A DNA stretch of 64,000 nt from GCA-003244245 sp050699515 (GTDB lineage: Bacteria; Actinomycetota; Actinomycetes; Mycobacteriales; Pseudonocardiaceae). The notes beneath the pieces are model-generated. The model made no database searches. It had not been told where the DNA came from and was given only the letters and a program-made list of their open reading frames with translations. The stretch is from positions 1 to 64,000 of the forward strand of contig JBOHFF010000076.1 in the NCBI GenBank assembly GCA_050699515.1, in the 5' to 3' direction. Positions 53,890-62,724 of the stretch are shown piece after piece. Every line of letters begins with the position of its first letter. Positions within the stretch are counted from its first letter, which is position 1. The position numbers were made by a program, and so were the translations under genes.

Positions 53890-54584
53890 CCGACGACGGG
53901 GACGTGAGCGAGGACCGCGCCATTCGGGTCTTCCTGGTCGATGACCATGCACTGTTCCGTACTGGAGTGAAGGCCGAGCTGGACCGGGCCGGTGCCGCCG
54001 AGTCGGGCCTGCCGGCGGTCGTGGTGGTCGGCGAGGGCGGATCAGTGAACGAGGCGGTCACCGGGATCGGGCACCTGCGCCCCGACGTCGTGCTCCGGGA
54101 CGTCCACATGCCCGATGGTGGTGGCGCGGAGGTGCTGCGCCGCGTCCGTCCCGCGCAGCCCGATGTGGTGTTCCTCGCGCTGTCGGTGTCCGACGCGGCC
54201 GACGACGTGATCGCGGTGATCCGCAGCGGCGCCCGCGGGTACGTGACCAAGACGATCTCCGGGCGGGAGCTGGCCGACGCGGTGCGCCGGGTGCACGGGG
54301 GTGACCCGGTGTTCTCCCCGCGGCTGGCCGGATTCGTCCTCGACGCCTTCGCCCAACGCTCCGGCGAGGCACCGGTCGGTGACCCGGAGATGGACCTGCT
54401 CACCCCGCGCGAGCGCGACGTGCTGCGCCTGCTGGCCCGCGGCTACGCCTACAAGGAGATCGCTTCCGAGCTGTTCATCTCGATCAAAACGGTGGAGACC
54501 CACGTCTCCTCTGTGCTGCGCAAAACCCAGCTCTCCAACCGCTACGAGCTCTCCCGCTGGGCCTCCGACCGCCGCCTCGTCTAA
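53886..54584 (+). CDS. LuxR/NarL-family response regulator of the PspC system
   Basis: A 232-aa protein. The receiver has RVFLVDDHALFRTGVKAEL and PDVVLRDVHMPDGGGAEVLR with the phospho-Asp; the position before it is Arg, where Leu is usual. GARGYVTKTISGRELADAV holds the Lys. The HTH is LTPRERDVLRLLARGYAYKE then ISIKTVETHVSSVLRKTQLS. A strong terminator follows at 54601. Confidence 0.95.
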   Translation: MTDDGDVSEDRAIRVFLVDDHALFRTGVKAELDRAGAAESGLPAVVVVGEGGSVNEAVTGIGHLRPDVVLRDVHMPDGGGAEVLRRVRPAQPDVVFLALSVSDAADDVIAVIRSGARGYVTKTISGRELADAVRRVHGGDPVFSPRLAGFVLDAFAQRSGEAPVGDPEMDLLTPRERDVLRLLARGYAYKEIASELFISIKTVETHVSSVLRKTQLSNRYELSRWASDRRLV

Positions 54585-54600
54585 CCTCCCGCCCCGCCTC

Positions 54601-54626
54601 CCCGATATGGAGACATATCGGGTTTT
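54601..54626 (+). terminator. Rho-independent terminator after the PspC response regulator
   Basis: CCCGATATG-GAGA-CATATCGGG-TTTT: a perfect 9-bp stem, 4-base loop and T4, starting 17 bp after the stop codon. Bases 54609-54621 also pair perfectly with 54642-54654, so an alternative larger hairpin is possible. Confidence 0.85.
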
Positions 54627-54685
54627 CGGGCTCCTGTGACTCCGATATGTCTCCGTACTGTCCGCTAGTGAGCTAGCGTGCGGGC

Positions 54686-54990
54686 ATGACGACCGCGAAC
54701 CAGACCACTCTCACGGCGGGAACTTACGAGCGGGTCAGCCGGCTCAACGATGACGGCGCCGATCAACGGGGCCGTGAGCGCTCGGTGGAACGGCAGCAGG
54801 TCGCCAACTCCAAGGCATGCGCGGCGCAGGGCTGGACGATCATTGACCGGTACTCCGATCCGGGCCGTTCAGCGTCACGGTTCGCCACCCGGGCCCGGGA
54901 GAATTGGGCCATGTGCTCGACGCGGTGAAGGCGCGCCAGTTCGATGTGCTGGTGTTGTGGGAGACGTCCCGGGCCTCCCGTGACACGGTG
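54686..54990 (+). pseudogene. Serine recombinase N-terminal fragment, frameshifted
   Basis: From ATG 54686 the frame gives AGTYERVSRLNDDGADQRGR (with the catalytic Ser region), RSVERQQVANSKACAAQGWT and IIDRYSDPGRSASRFATRAR, the start of a large serine recombinase. At about 54903 the frame shifts, and the homology goes on as VLDAVKARQFDVLVLWETSR then ASRDT. It is lost after about 100 residues of a protein normally 450-550 aa long. It is a relic of an integrating element. Confidence 0.85.
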
Positions 54991-55097
54991 AGAGGTGTCG
55001 ACCGACGTCCACAGGAAGGTCGTGTAGGTGGCGTGCTCGATCACCGACGTGGACGCCCCGTTGAGGTTTGGGCTTGGGGTCCGGCGCCGACGGCTGT

Positions 55098-55520
55098 TCA
55101 CAGCGGGTCGGGCAGCAGCGCGAACGACCCCACATGTTTGGGCCGGACCACCGTGAAGTGGCGCCGATCAACTGTCGCCACGCGCGTGATTCCCAGTCGC
55201 TCCGCCGTCGCGATCACGGCTGCGTCCGTGCCGCCGAGCTTGAGATCGGCGTACTGTCTGACGAGGACGGCCATACGCATCACGTCTTCCTCCAGGAAGT
55301 CACCAAGCGAGAGTGTCTGGCCGGGCCCGAATGCGTCGAGAAACGTCGCCTCGGCGGTGGCGCCGAGATGCTGGCCGATCAGATAACACGTCTCCGCTAT
55401 GACGAGCGGCGGCACGATCAAGGGCCGGGGGGCGACGGCCAGCCAGTGCACGCAGGCCTTGTGGTGGGTGTCGCGGCGATCAGCCAAGGCGTAGAGGACG
55501 CCCGTGTCCACGATGATCAC
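55098..55520 (-). CDS. VapC-type PIN-domain toxin (second pair)
   Basis: A 140-aa PIN protein. IIVDTGVLYALADRRDTHHK holds the first Asp, LVIAETCYLIGQHLG the Glu, LKLGGTDAAVIATAERLGIT and VATVDRRHFTVV the further Asps. The cognate antitoxin gene lies just upstream with a 6-bp gap. It lies beside the recombinase fragment, so it may be element cargo. Confidence 0.9.
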   Translation of the reverse strand: MIIVDTGVLYALADRRDTHHKACVHWLAVAPRPLIVPPLVIAETCYLIGQHLGATAEATFLDAFGPGQTLSLGDFLEEDVMRMAVLVRQYADLKLGGTDAAVIATAERLGITRVATVDRRHFTVVRPKHVGSFALLPDPL

Positions 55521-55526
55521 GATAGG

Positions 55527-55733
55527 TTATGCGCTGCCGAACCCGTTGGCAAGGAAATCGTCTACCCGCTCGGAGACATCCGATCGGCCACTGTCGCCGA
55601 TCCCGACGAACGCCGGCAATGGCTGACGTGGGCCTGGAAGGATGTACCGCTCCATCGCAAGACTCAGCAGCTCGTCGGCTTGCTCCTCGGGCAGGTTCTC
55701 GACGAGCTGCAACAGTTTGTCCCTGCTGGTCAC
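55527..55733 (-). CDS. Antitoxin of the second VapBC pair
   Basis: A 68-aa acidic protein: SRDKLLQLVENLPEEQADEL, LSLAMERYILPGPRQPLPAF and a C-terminal RVDDFLANGFGSA that may wrap the PIN domain. It lacks an obvious DNA-binding ribbon, so it belongs to a non-RHH antitoxin type. The assignment rests on size and on its position in front of the PIN gene. Confidence 0.75.
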   Translation of the reverse strand: MTSRDKLLQLVENLPEEQADELLSLAMERYILPGPRQPLPAFVGIGDSGRSDVSERVDDFLANGFGSA

Positions 55734-55982
55734 ACGCGTATCGTACGCATACTCGTGCGTGGACTTCCCAAGGGACTTGCCAAGCTTGGAAACCGGATCC
55801 GGCTAGCGAAGGCCGCCCGGATCTGCTCCGGATGCCCCTCGGAGCGCCAGAGTGGCCGGCCGTGCCGAGGCTGTGCGTCGCTGATCCGCTGGTCCGAGCG
55901 GGTGATATACCCCTCTACCAGCGCTCAATTGGGGTCGATATGTCTCCATGTTGGGGTCAAGGGCGAGGCTAGGCTGCTGGTT

Positions 55983-56378
55983 GTGGAGCGCAGCGAGGCG
56001 GCGAAGACCCGCAGCCGGGGAGATCGCCGTTCGCTGTTCGACCGGTTCGTTGAGGCGGTCTACCGCAGGGTCAGCCGGACGTCGTTCTGCGTTCTGTGTG
56101 TCTTCATCGTCGTGGTCTGGCTGATCAGCCTTCCCTTGTGGGGGGACCTCGAGGAATGGCAGACGGTCATTCACACCGTCGCGAGTATCCTCACGCTGTT
56201 GCTGGTGGCGCTACTCGAGAACGCCAACCGCCGCGCGGAGGAGGCCGCCCAGGAGAAGCTCAACGTCATCGCTGAGGCACTCGCCGAACTGATGAGCTCG
56301 GGAGCGCGTCAGGATCCTGATCTCCAGGACGCCGTGAACCGCCTGCGCGAAGCCGTCGGTCTCGAGGAGCGCCATTGA
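55983..56378 (+). CDS. Low-affinity iron permease-family protein
   Basis: A 131-aa protein from GTG 55983. FDRFVEAVYRRVSRTSFCVL, CVFIVVVWLISLPLW and WQTVIHTVASILTLLLVALL ENANRR match the Pfam Iron_permease pattern of two helices; the tail (RQDPDLQDAVNRLREAVGLE) is soluble. Bacterial members are mostly uncharacterised, so iron transport is not assured. The preceding 240 bp carry no gene that I can support. Confidence 0.75.
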   Translation: MERSEAAKTRSRGDRRSLFDRFVEAVYRRVSRTSFCVLCVFIVVVWLISLPLWGDLEEWQTVIHTVASILTLLLVALLENANRRAEEAAQEKLNVIAEALAELMSSGARQDPDLQDAVNRLREAVGLEERH

Positions 56379-56923
56379 TATCTGGGCAATGAACGGAATG
56401 ATCCGGAGTGGCTTCGGTCATGGAGACGGCTGTAGTCGATTGACGCAGGCTCAGTCCGACCAAGGGAGGACCAGGACGCCCACCGGGAAGCTACGGTCTT
56501 CGGAATAGGTTGAATGGAGTATGCTACAGGGCGCATCGCCGCCGCGTCCCCAAACCGATAGCGCGGTCTGGACGATTGGGGCCGTAGAGTCTCAGGCATG
56601 CTAAGTTCCCGGGAGGTTCTGGCATAATAACCTGAACACAGGTGATCCTTCCGACTGGAAGGCAGATCATGTTCGGAGCGTTCGTACTACTCGTAACCGC
56701 CCCCGTACGGATGGTAGGGGGACTAGCTGTGGGGGAGTATTGCTATTGGTTGCTATCGCAGGCCGTGTGGAGACCAACAGAAAACTCGCCGAGCTCAACC
56801 GCCAGTCGCAGAAGTCGCTTTGGGTTGGGTACTTTGGAATAATACTGTCCGTAATCGGACTGCTGGCTCTGTTGGTAGGTGTTCGGTGATCGGGTGGGAT
56901 GGCATGGTGGAGGTCCAGCCGAC
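56379..56923. other. Gap with one weak small membrane-protein frame
   Basis: A plus-strand frame ending at TGA 56887-56889 reads VAIAGRVETNRKLAELNRQS then QKSLWVGYFGIILSVIGLLA and LLVGVR, a plausible short membrane protein (TTG 56746 with GGGGGAG upstream). Another frame starting at ATG 56669 (MFGAFVLLVTAPVRMVGGLA) looks like a preceding helix in a different phase. A single small gene broken by a frameshift is possible. I see nothing else in this stretch. Confidence 0.3.
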
Positions 56924-57115
56924 CGCGACCTCCGGCCCACCAAGACACAACAGAAGATCTCCAGGCGGCTCACCAGCGAAGACACCACCCAAGACCGACT
57001 CGACATCCGCAGCTACATCGACACCGCCCGCAAACACGGCGCCGACATCATCACCGCACTACGCCAGGCCATCACCGGCAACCCCTGGACACCACCGCTC
57101 CCGGCGCCCACCTGA
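56924..57115 (+). mobile_element. IS66-family transposase C-terminal remnant
   Basis: The frame reads LRPTKTQQKISRRLTSEDTT, QDRLDIRSYIDTARKHGADI and ITALRQAITGNPWTPPLPAP, ending at TGA 57113-57115. This is the typical C-terminus of IS66 transposases (RSYIDTARKHG ... L..A..GNPW). The upstream catalytic domain is absent. It is a relic adjacent to the kinase gene. Confidence 0.75.
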
Positions 57116-57192
57116 CCACCGAAACCGCAACTCACATCACCACACCGACGCCGCCTACGGTCGCTTCGCCATGCCCTCCGGGACGTGAATGT

Positions 57193-58752
57193 TTACCTGC
57201 CGGTGAGGGCGAAGGCGTCGATCCGGGAGGCGGACTCGATGACTACGCGGCCGTCGGGTGAGCTGCCCATGGTGAGTTGGTAGCGCTCGAATGTCGATTT
57301 CCGGTTCACCGGATCGAACACCAGGCCCACCAGCACGCTGTTGCCCTGCACGGCAACAGGTCCGCGGATTCTTACTCTGTCGATGCCGTTCCAGAAGTCG
57401 TTGTATCGGGCGAAACCCTGGGTGCGTGCAGCGGGCCCGAGGTGTTCCCACGCCACGGTGGTGTCCGCGGGGAGCAGACCGTAATAGGTGCGGACGGCCT
57501 GCTCCATTTGCTCGGGCTGTAGCTCCTCAGCCAACGGCGCCTCGCCCAACGGCTCCTCAGTCAGCGGCGGCTGGGCGGGTTGAGGCGGTTGTGGGGCGGG
57601 TAATGCCCGCGCGCCGGGAGCGACCGCCCCGGTTGGCGTCAGCTGACCACGCCCGTCCGTGGGCCCGGAGAACACGGGCACCGCCCCCACCACGGCGAAG
57701 ACGACGGCGAGCGCCACGAGGCAGGCGGCAGTCCCGAACAGCACCGCGGGCCGCCGCCACCACACGAGCTCGGCGGCTCGGGGTGGCGCCGCGGGCGGCG
57801 GGCGGCTGGGCGGCAGGCCCACCGCGGTGGGTGGGGGCTCGGCGCTGCGCGGGGGCGCGGCCCGGACCGTCGGGGAGCTGAACAAGGGGAGGGCAGCGGC
57901 GGGGGCGCCATCGTGTTCCGCGATCGCGCGCAGTGCCGCCATCACGTCGGTCATCGACGGGCGCGCCGCCGGATCGCCGGCCAGCAACTGCATCAGGACC
58001 GTGGACAGCGAGCCGGCCCGGCGCGGGGGACGTACCCGACCCTCGGCGACGGTGCGCAGCAGGGCCAGCGTGTTGTCGTCCAGGCCGAAAGGCGGCTCGC
58101 CCTCCACCGCGACGTAGAGCATCGAGCCCAGCGAGAACACGTCGCTGGCGGAACCGGGCTGCTCACCCCGGGCCACCTCGGGAGCGAAGTAGGCGGGCGT
58201 GCCGGCCAGCACACCGGTGCTGGTCACGGTGGCGTCCCAGCTCGCCCGGGAGATCCCGAAGTCGGTGATCTTGACGGTACCGTCCTGGCCGAGCAGGACG
58301 TTACCCGGCTTGATGTCCCGGTGCACGATCCCGGCCTGATGGGCCGCGGCGAGTGCCGCGGCGACCTGCCAGCCGATCTTGGCCACCTCGTGTGGCGGTA
58401 GCGAACCGTGCTCGGCCAGAACCGTGGCCAGGCTGCGGGACGGCAGGTATTCCATCACCAGCCACGGCACCACCTGATTCCCGGTACCGGTGCCATGATC
58501 GAGAGCCACGTCGTAGACGGAGATGGCGTGCGGGTGTTGCAATCGAGCCGCGATGCGGCCCTCGCGCATCGCCCTGGCCCGGGCCGTCTCCGCTTCCCCG
58601 TCGTCCAGCCCGGATTGCATGAGCAATTCCTTGAGCGCGACCGTGCGGTCCAGCCGCTCGTCGTGCGCTCGCCAGACCACGCCCATCGCACCGGCGCCCA
58701 CCTGCAGGTCCAGGCGGTAGCGACCGGCGATCAGCCGGGCATCGGAGTTCAC
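57193..58752 (-). CDS. Transmembrane Ser/Thr protein kinase (PknA/PknB type)
   Basis: A 519-aa protein from GTG 58752. The kinase domain (about 10-275) has GAGAMGVVW, the ATP Lys in VALKE (K41), HRDIKPGNVLL (D146) and DFGIS (D164), with all key residues intact. A Pro-rich juxtamembrane stretch leads to one TM helix at about 335-360 (VLFGTAACLVALAVVFAVVG). The extracellular 100 residues (QAVRTYYGLLPADTTVAWEH) look like a small NTF2/SnoaL-like sensor rather than PASTA repeats. Confidence 0.93.
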   Translation of the reverse strand: MNSDARLIAGRYRLDLQVGAGAMGVVWRAHDERLDRTVALKELLMQSGLDDGEAETARARAMREGRIAARLQHPHAISVYDVALDHGTGTGNQVVPWLVMEYLPSRSLATVLAEHGSLPPHEVAKIGWQVAAALAAAHQAGIVHRDIKPGNVLLGQDGTVKITDFGISRASWDATVTSTGVLAGTPAYFAPEVARGEQPGSASDVFSLGSMLYVAVEGEPPFGLDDNTLALLRTVAEGRVRPPRRAGSLSTVLMQLLAGDPAARPSMTDVMAALRAIAEHDGAPAAALPLFSSPTVRAAPPRSAEPPPTAVGLPPSRPPPAAPPRAAELVWWRRPAVLFGTAACLVALAVVFAVVGAVPVFSGPTDGRGQLTPTGAVAPGARALPAPQPPQPAQPPLTEEPLGEAPLAEELQPEQMEQAVRTYYGLLPADTTVAWEHLGPAARTQGFARYNDFWNGIDRVRIRGPVAVQGNSVLVGLVFDPVNRKSTFERYQLTMGSSPDGRVVIESASRIDAFALTGR

Positions 58753-58874
58753 TTAACGACATTCCTCGCGCACGACCTCAGGCTAGAGCCCTGCGTGCCA
58801 TGCACAACCCGCCGTGGCCTGCTCCGTCGCTATCCGGTAGTTACGGCGGGACGGGCGGTGCCCCCCTTATTAGT

Positions 58875-59183
58875 TCACCCCCCGCTGCGGTAGCGGGTCC
58901 GGCTGCTTTGCAGCGCCTGGTAGCCCACCACACCACTCCCGGCGCCGGCCAGGATGGCCAGGATGTCCGCAGCTGCGGGACCGGTCGTGAGCAGCAACGC
59001 GAGCAGGGCGACGCCGAGGGTGACCCCGGCCACCGGAACCCGGCTGCGCACGTACTGGCTGACCGGCTCGCCACCGGCACGCCGGTTCGCCGCTGAGCCG
59101 AGCATCGCCAGGTACCCACCGTGGGCCGCGGCGGCCAGCAACCCGGCCAGCGCGGCAAGGACAGCAATCACATTCAGCACCAT
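58875..59183 (-). CDS. Small three-helix membrane protein
   Basis: A 102-aa protein, ATG 59183. Hydrophobic helices: NVIAVLAALAGLLAAAAHGG, VAGVTLGVALLALLLTTG and AADILAILAGAGSGVVGYQA. It is often seen near chorismate mutase in related genomes as a hypothetical membrane protein; no function is known to me. Confidence 0.7.
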   Translation of the reverse strand: MVLNVIAVLAALAGLLAAAAHGGYLAMLGSAANRRAGGEPVSQYVRSRVPVAGVTLGVALLALLLTTGPAAADILAILAGAGSGVVGYQALQSSRTRYRSGG

Positions 59184-59231
59184 GCTGTCCAGTGTGCTCC
59201 TGCCGGTGCGAGTGGCGCGGGTGCGGATCGC

Positions 59232-59525
59232 TCAGCGGCCGAGCTGGCCGCGTCCCAACCGCAACAGCAGCATCGCCAGCTCGCGGCCCTCGGTGCCCAG
59301 CGCCCGGTAACGGTCGAGCACAGCCATCTCACGGCCGTGCACCACCCGCGGGCCGCCGGCGGCCCGACGGACCTGGCCGATCATCTGGGATACTGCGGTG
59401 CGCCGCTGCACCAGCCGCAGGATCTCCGCGTCGAGAGAGTCGATTTCGGTGCGCAGCGCGGTCAGGTCGGGCACTGAACCGTCCAGGGCCGTGGGAGCCG
59501 CCTCGCTGGTCGCATGTGGGGACAT
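59232..59525 (-). CDS. Chorismate mutase (AroQ type)
   Basis: A 97-aa cytosolic enzyme. ATG 59525 has AAGGAG 9 bases upstream. LTALRTEIDSLDAEILRLVQ, RRTAVSQMIGQVRRAAGGPR and VLDRYRALGTEGRELAMLLL form the three-helix AroQ fold with the active-site Arg and Lys-type positions. It converts chorismate to prephenate for Phe and Tyr. The divergent pcrA helicase gene gives the same pair as in mycobacteria. Confidence 0.92.
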   Translation of the reverse strand: MSPHATSEAAPTALDGSVPDLTALRTEIDSLDAEILRLVQRRTAVSQMIGQVRRAAGGPRVVHGREMAVLDRYRALGTEGRELAMLLLRLGRGQLGR

Positions 59526-59791
59526 CTCGGTGGTCTCCTTAATCTTGTCTCGGAGCCCGCGTTCCCTGGCAGCAACGACGCCCCGAGTCCGTGGACTCCG
59601 GGGCGTCGTCATGGTCTGTGTGTGTCACGCCATCACGGGCACCGGATCCGGTACCCGTAGAAAAAGCGATGGCGGCGCAGCACGTCACGGAGTCTGCCAC
59701 GGCGCCCGCTGCGCCGTCCACCCGCATTCGGGGCGAGTCGCCGCGGTGGAGTCCGAGCTCGACGGTGTCCCCCGGTACCGTGGTCGCCACG

Positions 59792-62191
59792 ATGAGTGCC
59801 TCCGCTGCCCCTGCGGGCCCCCCGACCGACCCCGCCCCGACTGACACTGGTCTGATCAACACCGGTCTGATCAACGCCGCCCCGCCGCAGGACCTGCTCG
59901 CCGGGCTCAACCCGCAGCAAGCTGCGGCGGTGGAGCATGCGGGCTCCCCGCTGCTCATCGTCGCGGGGGCCGGGTCCGGCAAGACCCGGGTGCTGGCCCA
60001 CCGCATCGCCTACCTGCTCGCCCACCGCGGCGTCACACCCGGGCAGGTGCTGGCGATCACCTTCACGAACAAGGCCGCGGCGGAAATGCGGCAGCGGGTC
60101 GCCGCGCTGGTCGGCGAGCGCGCCAACGTGATGTGGGTGTCGACCTTCCACTCGATGTGTGTGCGGATCCTGCGCCGGGAGGCCGCGCACCTGTCCGGGT
60201 TGAATTCGAACTTCTCCATCTACGACGCCGACGACACCCGTCGGCTGATCACCATGGTGGCCCGCGACCTGGATCTGGACCCGAAGCGCTACCCGGCCCG
60301 GACGCTGGCCGCGAAGATCTCCAACCTGAAGAACGACCTGGTCGGTGCCGATGCGGCCCTCGACGCGGCGGGTGATGATCTGGAACGCCGGGTGGCCGAA
60401 GTCTACGCCGCCTACCAGCGGCGGCTGGCCGCCTCGAACGCGGTGGACTTCGATGATCTGATCATGAGGACCGTCGAGCTGCTGCAGACCCTGCCTGACG
60501 TCGCCGAGCATTACCGGCGCCGGTTCCGGCACATCCTGGTCGATGAGTACCAGGACACCAACCACGCGCAGTACGAGCTGGTGTACCAGCTCGTGGGTCC
60601 GGAGACCACGGACCCCGCCGAGCTGTGTGTGGTGGGTGACGCCGACCAGTCCATCTACGCTTTCCGGGGCGCGACGATTCGCAACATCGAGGAGTTCGAG
60701 CGGGACTTCCCGAACGCCCGCACGATCCTGCTGGAGCAGAACTACCGGTCCACCCAGACGATCCTGTCCGCGGCCAACGCGGTGATCTCCCGCAACCCGG
60801 GCCGCCGGGACAAGCGGTTGTGGTCGGCCGCCGGGGACGGTGAGCCGATCGTCGGTTACGTCGCCGACAACGAGCATGACGAGGCCGCGTTCGTCGCCTC
60901 GGAGATCGACCAGCTGGTCGATGCCGGTCAGGCGCGGTTCGGCGACATGGCGGTGTTCTACCGGACCAACAACTCCTCCCGGGTGTTCGAGGAGGTGTTC
61001 ATCCGGCTGGGGCTGCCCTACAAGGTGGTCGGTGGGGTGCGCTTCTACGAGCGCAAAGAGGTCCGCGATGCGCTGGCCTACCTGCGGGTGATGGACAACC
61101 CCGAGGACACCGTGTCGCTGCGCCGGATCCTCAACACGCCCCGCCGCGGGATCGGCGACCGCGCGGAAGCTGTGGTGGCCACCTACGCCGAGCGGGAACG
61201 GGTCTCTTTCGCGGCGGCGCTGCGGGCGGCCGCCGCCGGCCAGGACATCCCGCTGCTCAACCCCCGGTCCCGCAATGCGATCACGGCTTTTGTGGCGCTG
61301 CTGGAGGAGTTGAGGGAGAAGGCGCTGGCCGGCGCGGAGGTCGCGGAGATCCTCGAGGCGGTGCTGGAGCGCACCGGCTACCGGGCCGAGCTGGACGCCT
61401 CGGAGGATCCGCAGGACGGCTCCCGACTGGACAACCTCACCGAGCTGGTGACGGTGGCGCGGGAGTTCGCCACCGAGGCTGCGCCGGTGGTTGCGGTGCA
61501 GGACGGTGGCGTCGAGCCCGGTTCGCTCGCGGCGTTCCTGGAGCGGGTGGCGCTGGTCGCCGACGCCGACCAGATCCCCGACGACGACGGCACGGAATCC
61601 GGTGGTGTGGTGACCTTGATGACCCTGCACACCGCGAAGGGCCTGGAGTTCCCGGTGGTGTTCCTCACCGGCTGGGAGGACGGGTTGTTCCCGCATCTGC
61701 GCGCGCTGGGGGACCCGACCGAGCTCGCTGAGGAGCGCCGGCTCGCCTACGTCGGGCTGACCCGGGCCAAGCAGCGGCTCTACCTGTCCCGGGCGGTCAC
61801 CCGCTCCGCGTGGGGCTCGCCGATGAGCAATCCGGCGTCGCGCTTCCTGACCGATGTGCCCGAGTCGCTGGTGTGTTGGCGACGTGAGGAGCCCGGCCGC
61901 GCCGGCCCGGTCGGGCGCACCGTCTTCGGCCGTCGTGATGTCACCGGCGCGGATTCGGCGCAAGCCGGGGTGGCGGCCCGCGGCCTGCGCTCCACGTCGT
62001 TCCCGGGCTGGCAGAACACCCCGGCACTGTCGCTGGACGTCGGCGACCGGGTCACGCACGACAAGTACGGCCTGGGCACCGTGGTCGCCACCGACGGCAG
62101 CGGCCCCCGGGCCACCGTCACCATCGACTTCGGCACCTCGGGAACGGTCCGGCTGATGCTCATCGGCGGCGTTCCCCTGGCCAAGCTGTAG
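59792..62191 (+). CDS. pcrA: ATP-dependent DNA helicase PcrA/UvrD
   Basis: A 799-aa SF1 helicase. I choose ATG 59792 because the upstream 67 codons are low-complexity. LNPQQAAAVEHAGSPLLIVA, then GAGSGKTRVL (Walker A), VDEYQDTN (Walker B), GDADQSIYAFRGA and LEQNYRSTQTILSAANAVI (motifs III-IV), and MTLHTAKGLEFPVVFLTGWE (V) are all present, as is the C-terminal Tudor-like KYGLGTVVATDGSGPRATVT. It works in nucleotide-excision and replication repair. No clear ribosome-binding site precedes it, so a leaderless transcript is possible. Confidence 0.97.
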   Translation: MSASAAPAGPPTDPAPTDTGLINTGLINAAPPQDLLAGLNPQQAAAVEHAGSPLLIVAGAGSGKTRVLAHRIAYLLAHRGVTPGQVLAITFTNKAAAEMRQRVAALVGERANVMWVSTFHSMCVRILRREAAHLSGLNSNFSIYDADDTRRLITMVARDLDLDPKRYPARTLAAKISNLKNDLVGADAALDAAGDDLERRVAEVYAAYQRRLAASNAVDFDDLIMRTVELLQTLPDVAEHYRRRFRHILVDEYQDTNHAQYELVYQLVGPETTDPAELCVVGDADQSIYAFRGATIRNIEEFERDFPNARTILLEQNYRSTQTILSAANAVISRNPGRRDKRLWSAAGDGEPIVGYVADNEHDEAAFVASEIDQLVDAGQARFGDMAVFYRTNNSSRVFEEVFIRLGLPYKVVGGVRFYERKEVRDALAYLRVMDNPEDTVSLRRILNTPRRGIGDRAEAVVATYAERERVSFAAALRAAAAGQDIPLLNPRSRNAITAFVALLEELREKALAGAEVAEILEAVLERTGYRAELDASEDPQDGSRLDNLTELVTVAREFATEAAPVVAVQDGGVEPGSLAAFLERVALVADADQIPDDDGTESGGVVTLMTLHTAKGLEFPVVFLTGWEDGLFPHLRALGDPTELAEERRLAYVGLTRAKQRLYLSRAVTRSAWGSPMSNPASRFLTDVPESLVCWRREEPGRAGPVGRTVFGRRDVTGADSAQAGVAARGLRSTSFPGWQNTPALSLDVGDRVTHDKYGLGTVVATDGSGPRATVTIDFGTSGTVRLMLIGGVPLAKL

Positions 62192-62198
62192 CGTGCCC

Positions 62199-62456
62199 TC
62201 ACCGGCACGCGCTGTCAGGCACCCACAGCGCGGTGACCAGCCTCGGAGATAAGGCCTGCTGCCCGGCGGTGATCAGGATGTCGCGGTGGATGAACATCGC
62301 GGCCGGTGCGGGGGGTGTCGGGCTGGGCAGGTCGCGGCGGCATTGGTTCGCGAGGTCGGTGAGCTCATCCTCTGTCGCGCCCTCGAGCCAGGCCCGCCGG
62401 AATTTTAGCCACGCATCAATCCAAGGATCGCCCGTCCATTCGAGAAGTTCACTCAT
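62199..62456 (-). CDS. Hypothetical protein, last gene of a four-gene micro-operon
   Basis: An 85-aa protein: LEWTGDPWIDAWLKFRRAWL, EGATEDELTDLANQCRRDLP and a C-terminal MFIHRDILITAGQQ. Its ATG overlaps the stop of the gene before it by 4 bp. I recognise no family. Confidence 0.7.
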   Translation of the reverse strand: MSELLEWTGDPWIDAWLKFRRAWLEGATEDELTDLANQCRRDLPSPTPPAPAAMFIHRDILITAGQQALSPRLVTALWVPDSACR

Positions 62457-62653
62457 CCCCGGCTACCTTCCCGCGAGATCGGCGCGCACCACCGGATCGC
62501 CGTGCGCACGCATTCCGGGCAATAGTGGGGATCGTCCTCACCGCCCGGTGCGCTGGTCATCGGCTCCCCGCAGACTGCTACGGGCGTGCTCGGGTAGCCC
62601 TGCCGGAATGCTTCACCAGCCGGGAGCAGGTGGGCAGCTCGCCCGACGCTCAC
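62453..62653 (-). CDS. Small Cys-rich hypothetical protein, third gene of the micro-operon
   Basis: A 66-aa protein from GTG 62653 (GGGGAG 8 bases upstream, in a 4-bp overlap with the 24-aa gene). SVGRAAHLLPAGEAFRQGYP is followed by VCGEP and PHYCPECVRTAIRW, giving three Cys and a His for a possible metal site. No family recognised. Confidence 0.7.
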   Translation of the reverse strand: MSVGRAAHLLPAGEAFRQGYPSTPVAVCGEPMTSAPGGEDDPHYCPECVRTAIRWCAPISREGSRG

Positions 62654-62724
62654 CCCAGCCACTCCCCGAGCACATCGAACAACACCTGGTACACGGCCTC
62701 GATCTCCACTCCGGGGCGACTCAC
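62650..62724 (-). CDS. 24-aa microprotein, second gene of the micro-operon
   Basis: GTG 62724 overlaps the previous stop (GTGA), and the TGA at 62650-62652 overlaps the next GTG, so this frame fits exactly between two 4-bp overlaps. The product is MSRPGVEIEAVYQVLFDVLG EWLG. A start-to-stop fit on both sides with no spare base strongly suggests that it is translated by coupling. Confidence 0.65.
   Translation of the reverse strand: MSRPGVEIEAVYQVLFDVLGEWLG

Larger units (their letters stand above)
54643..55947. repeat. 12-bp direct repeats bounding a recombinase/VapBC segment
   Basis: CGATATGTCTCC occurs at 54643-54654 and again at 55936-55947. The 1.3 kb between them holds a serine-recombinase fragment and a VapBC pair. 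The right copy is itself flanked by two TTGGGGTC octamers. The repeats could be attachment-site-like ends of a decayed mobile segment, or two copies of a dispersed palindromic motif. Confidence 0.5.

Noticed and set aside
55740..55960. Cys-containing plus-strand frame (RICSGCPSERQSGRPCRGC) ahead of the iron-permease-like gene
   Set aside because: No start with a ribosome-binding site, and the frame merely runs into the downstream gene from noise.
59633..62059. 808-codon minus-strand frame opposite pcrA
   Set aside because: It mirrors a certain helicase gene, has no recognisable motif, and such frames are expected from GC-rich third positions.
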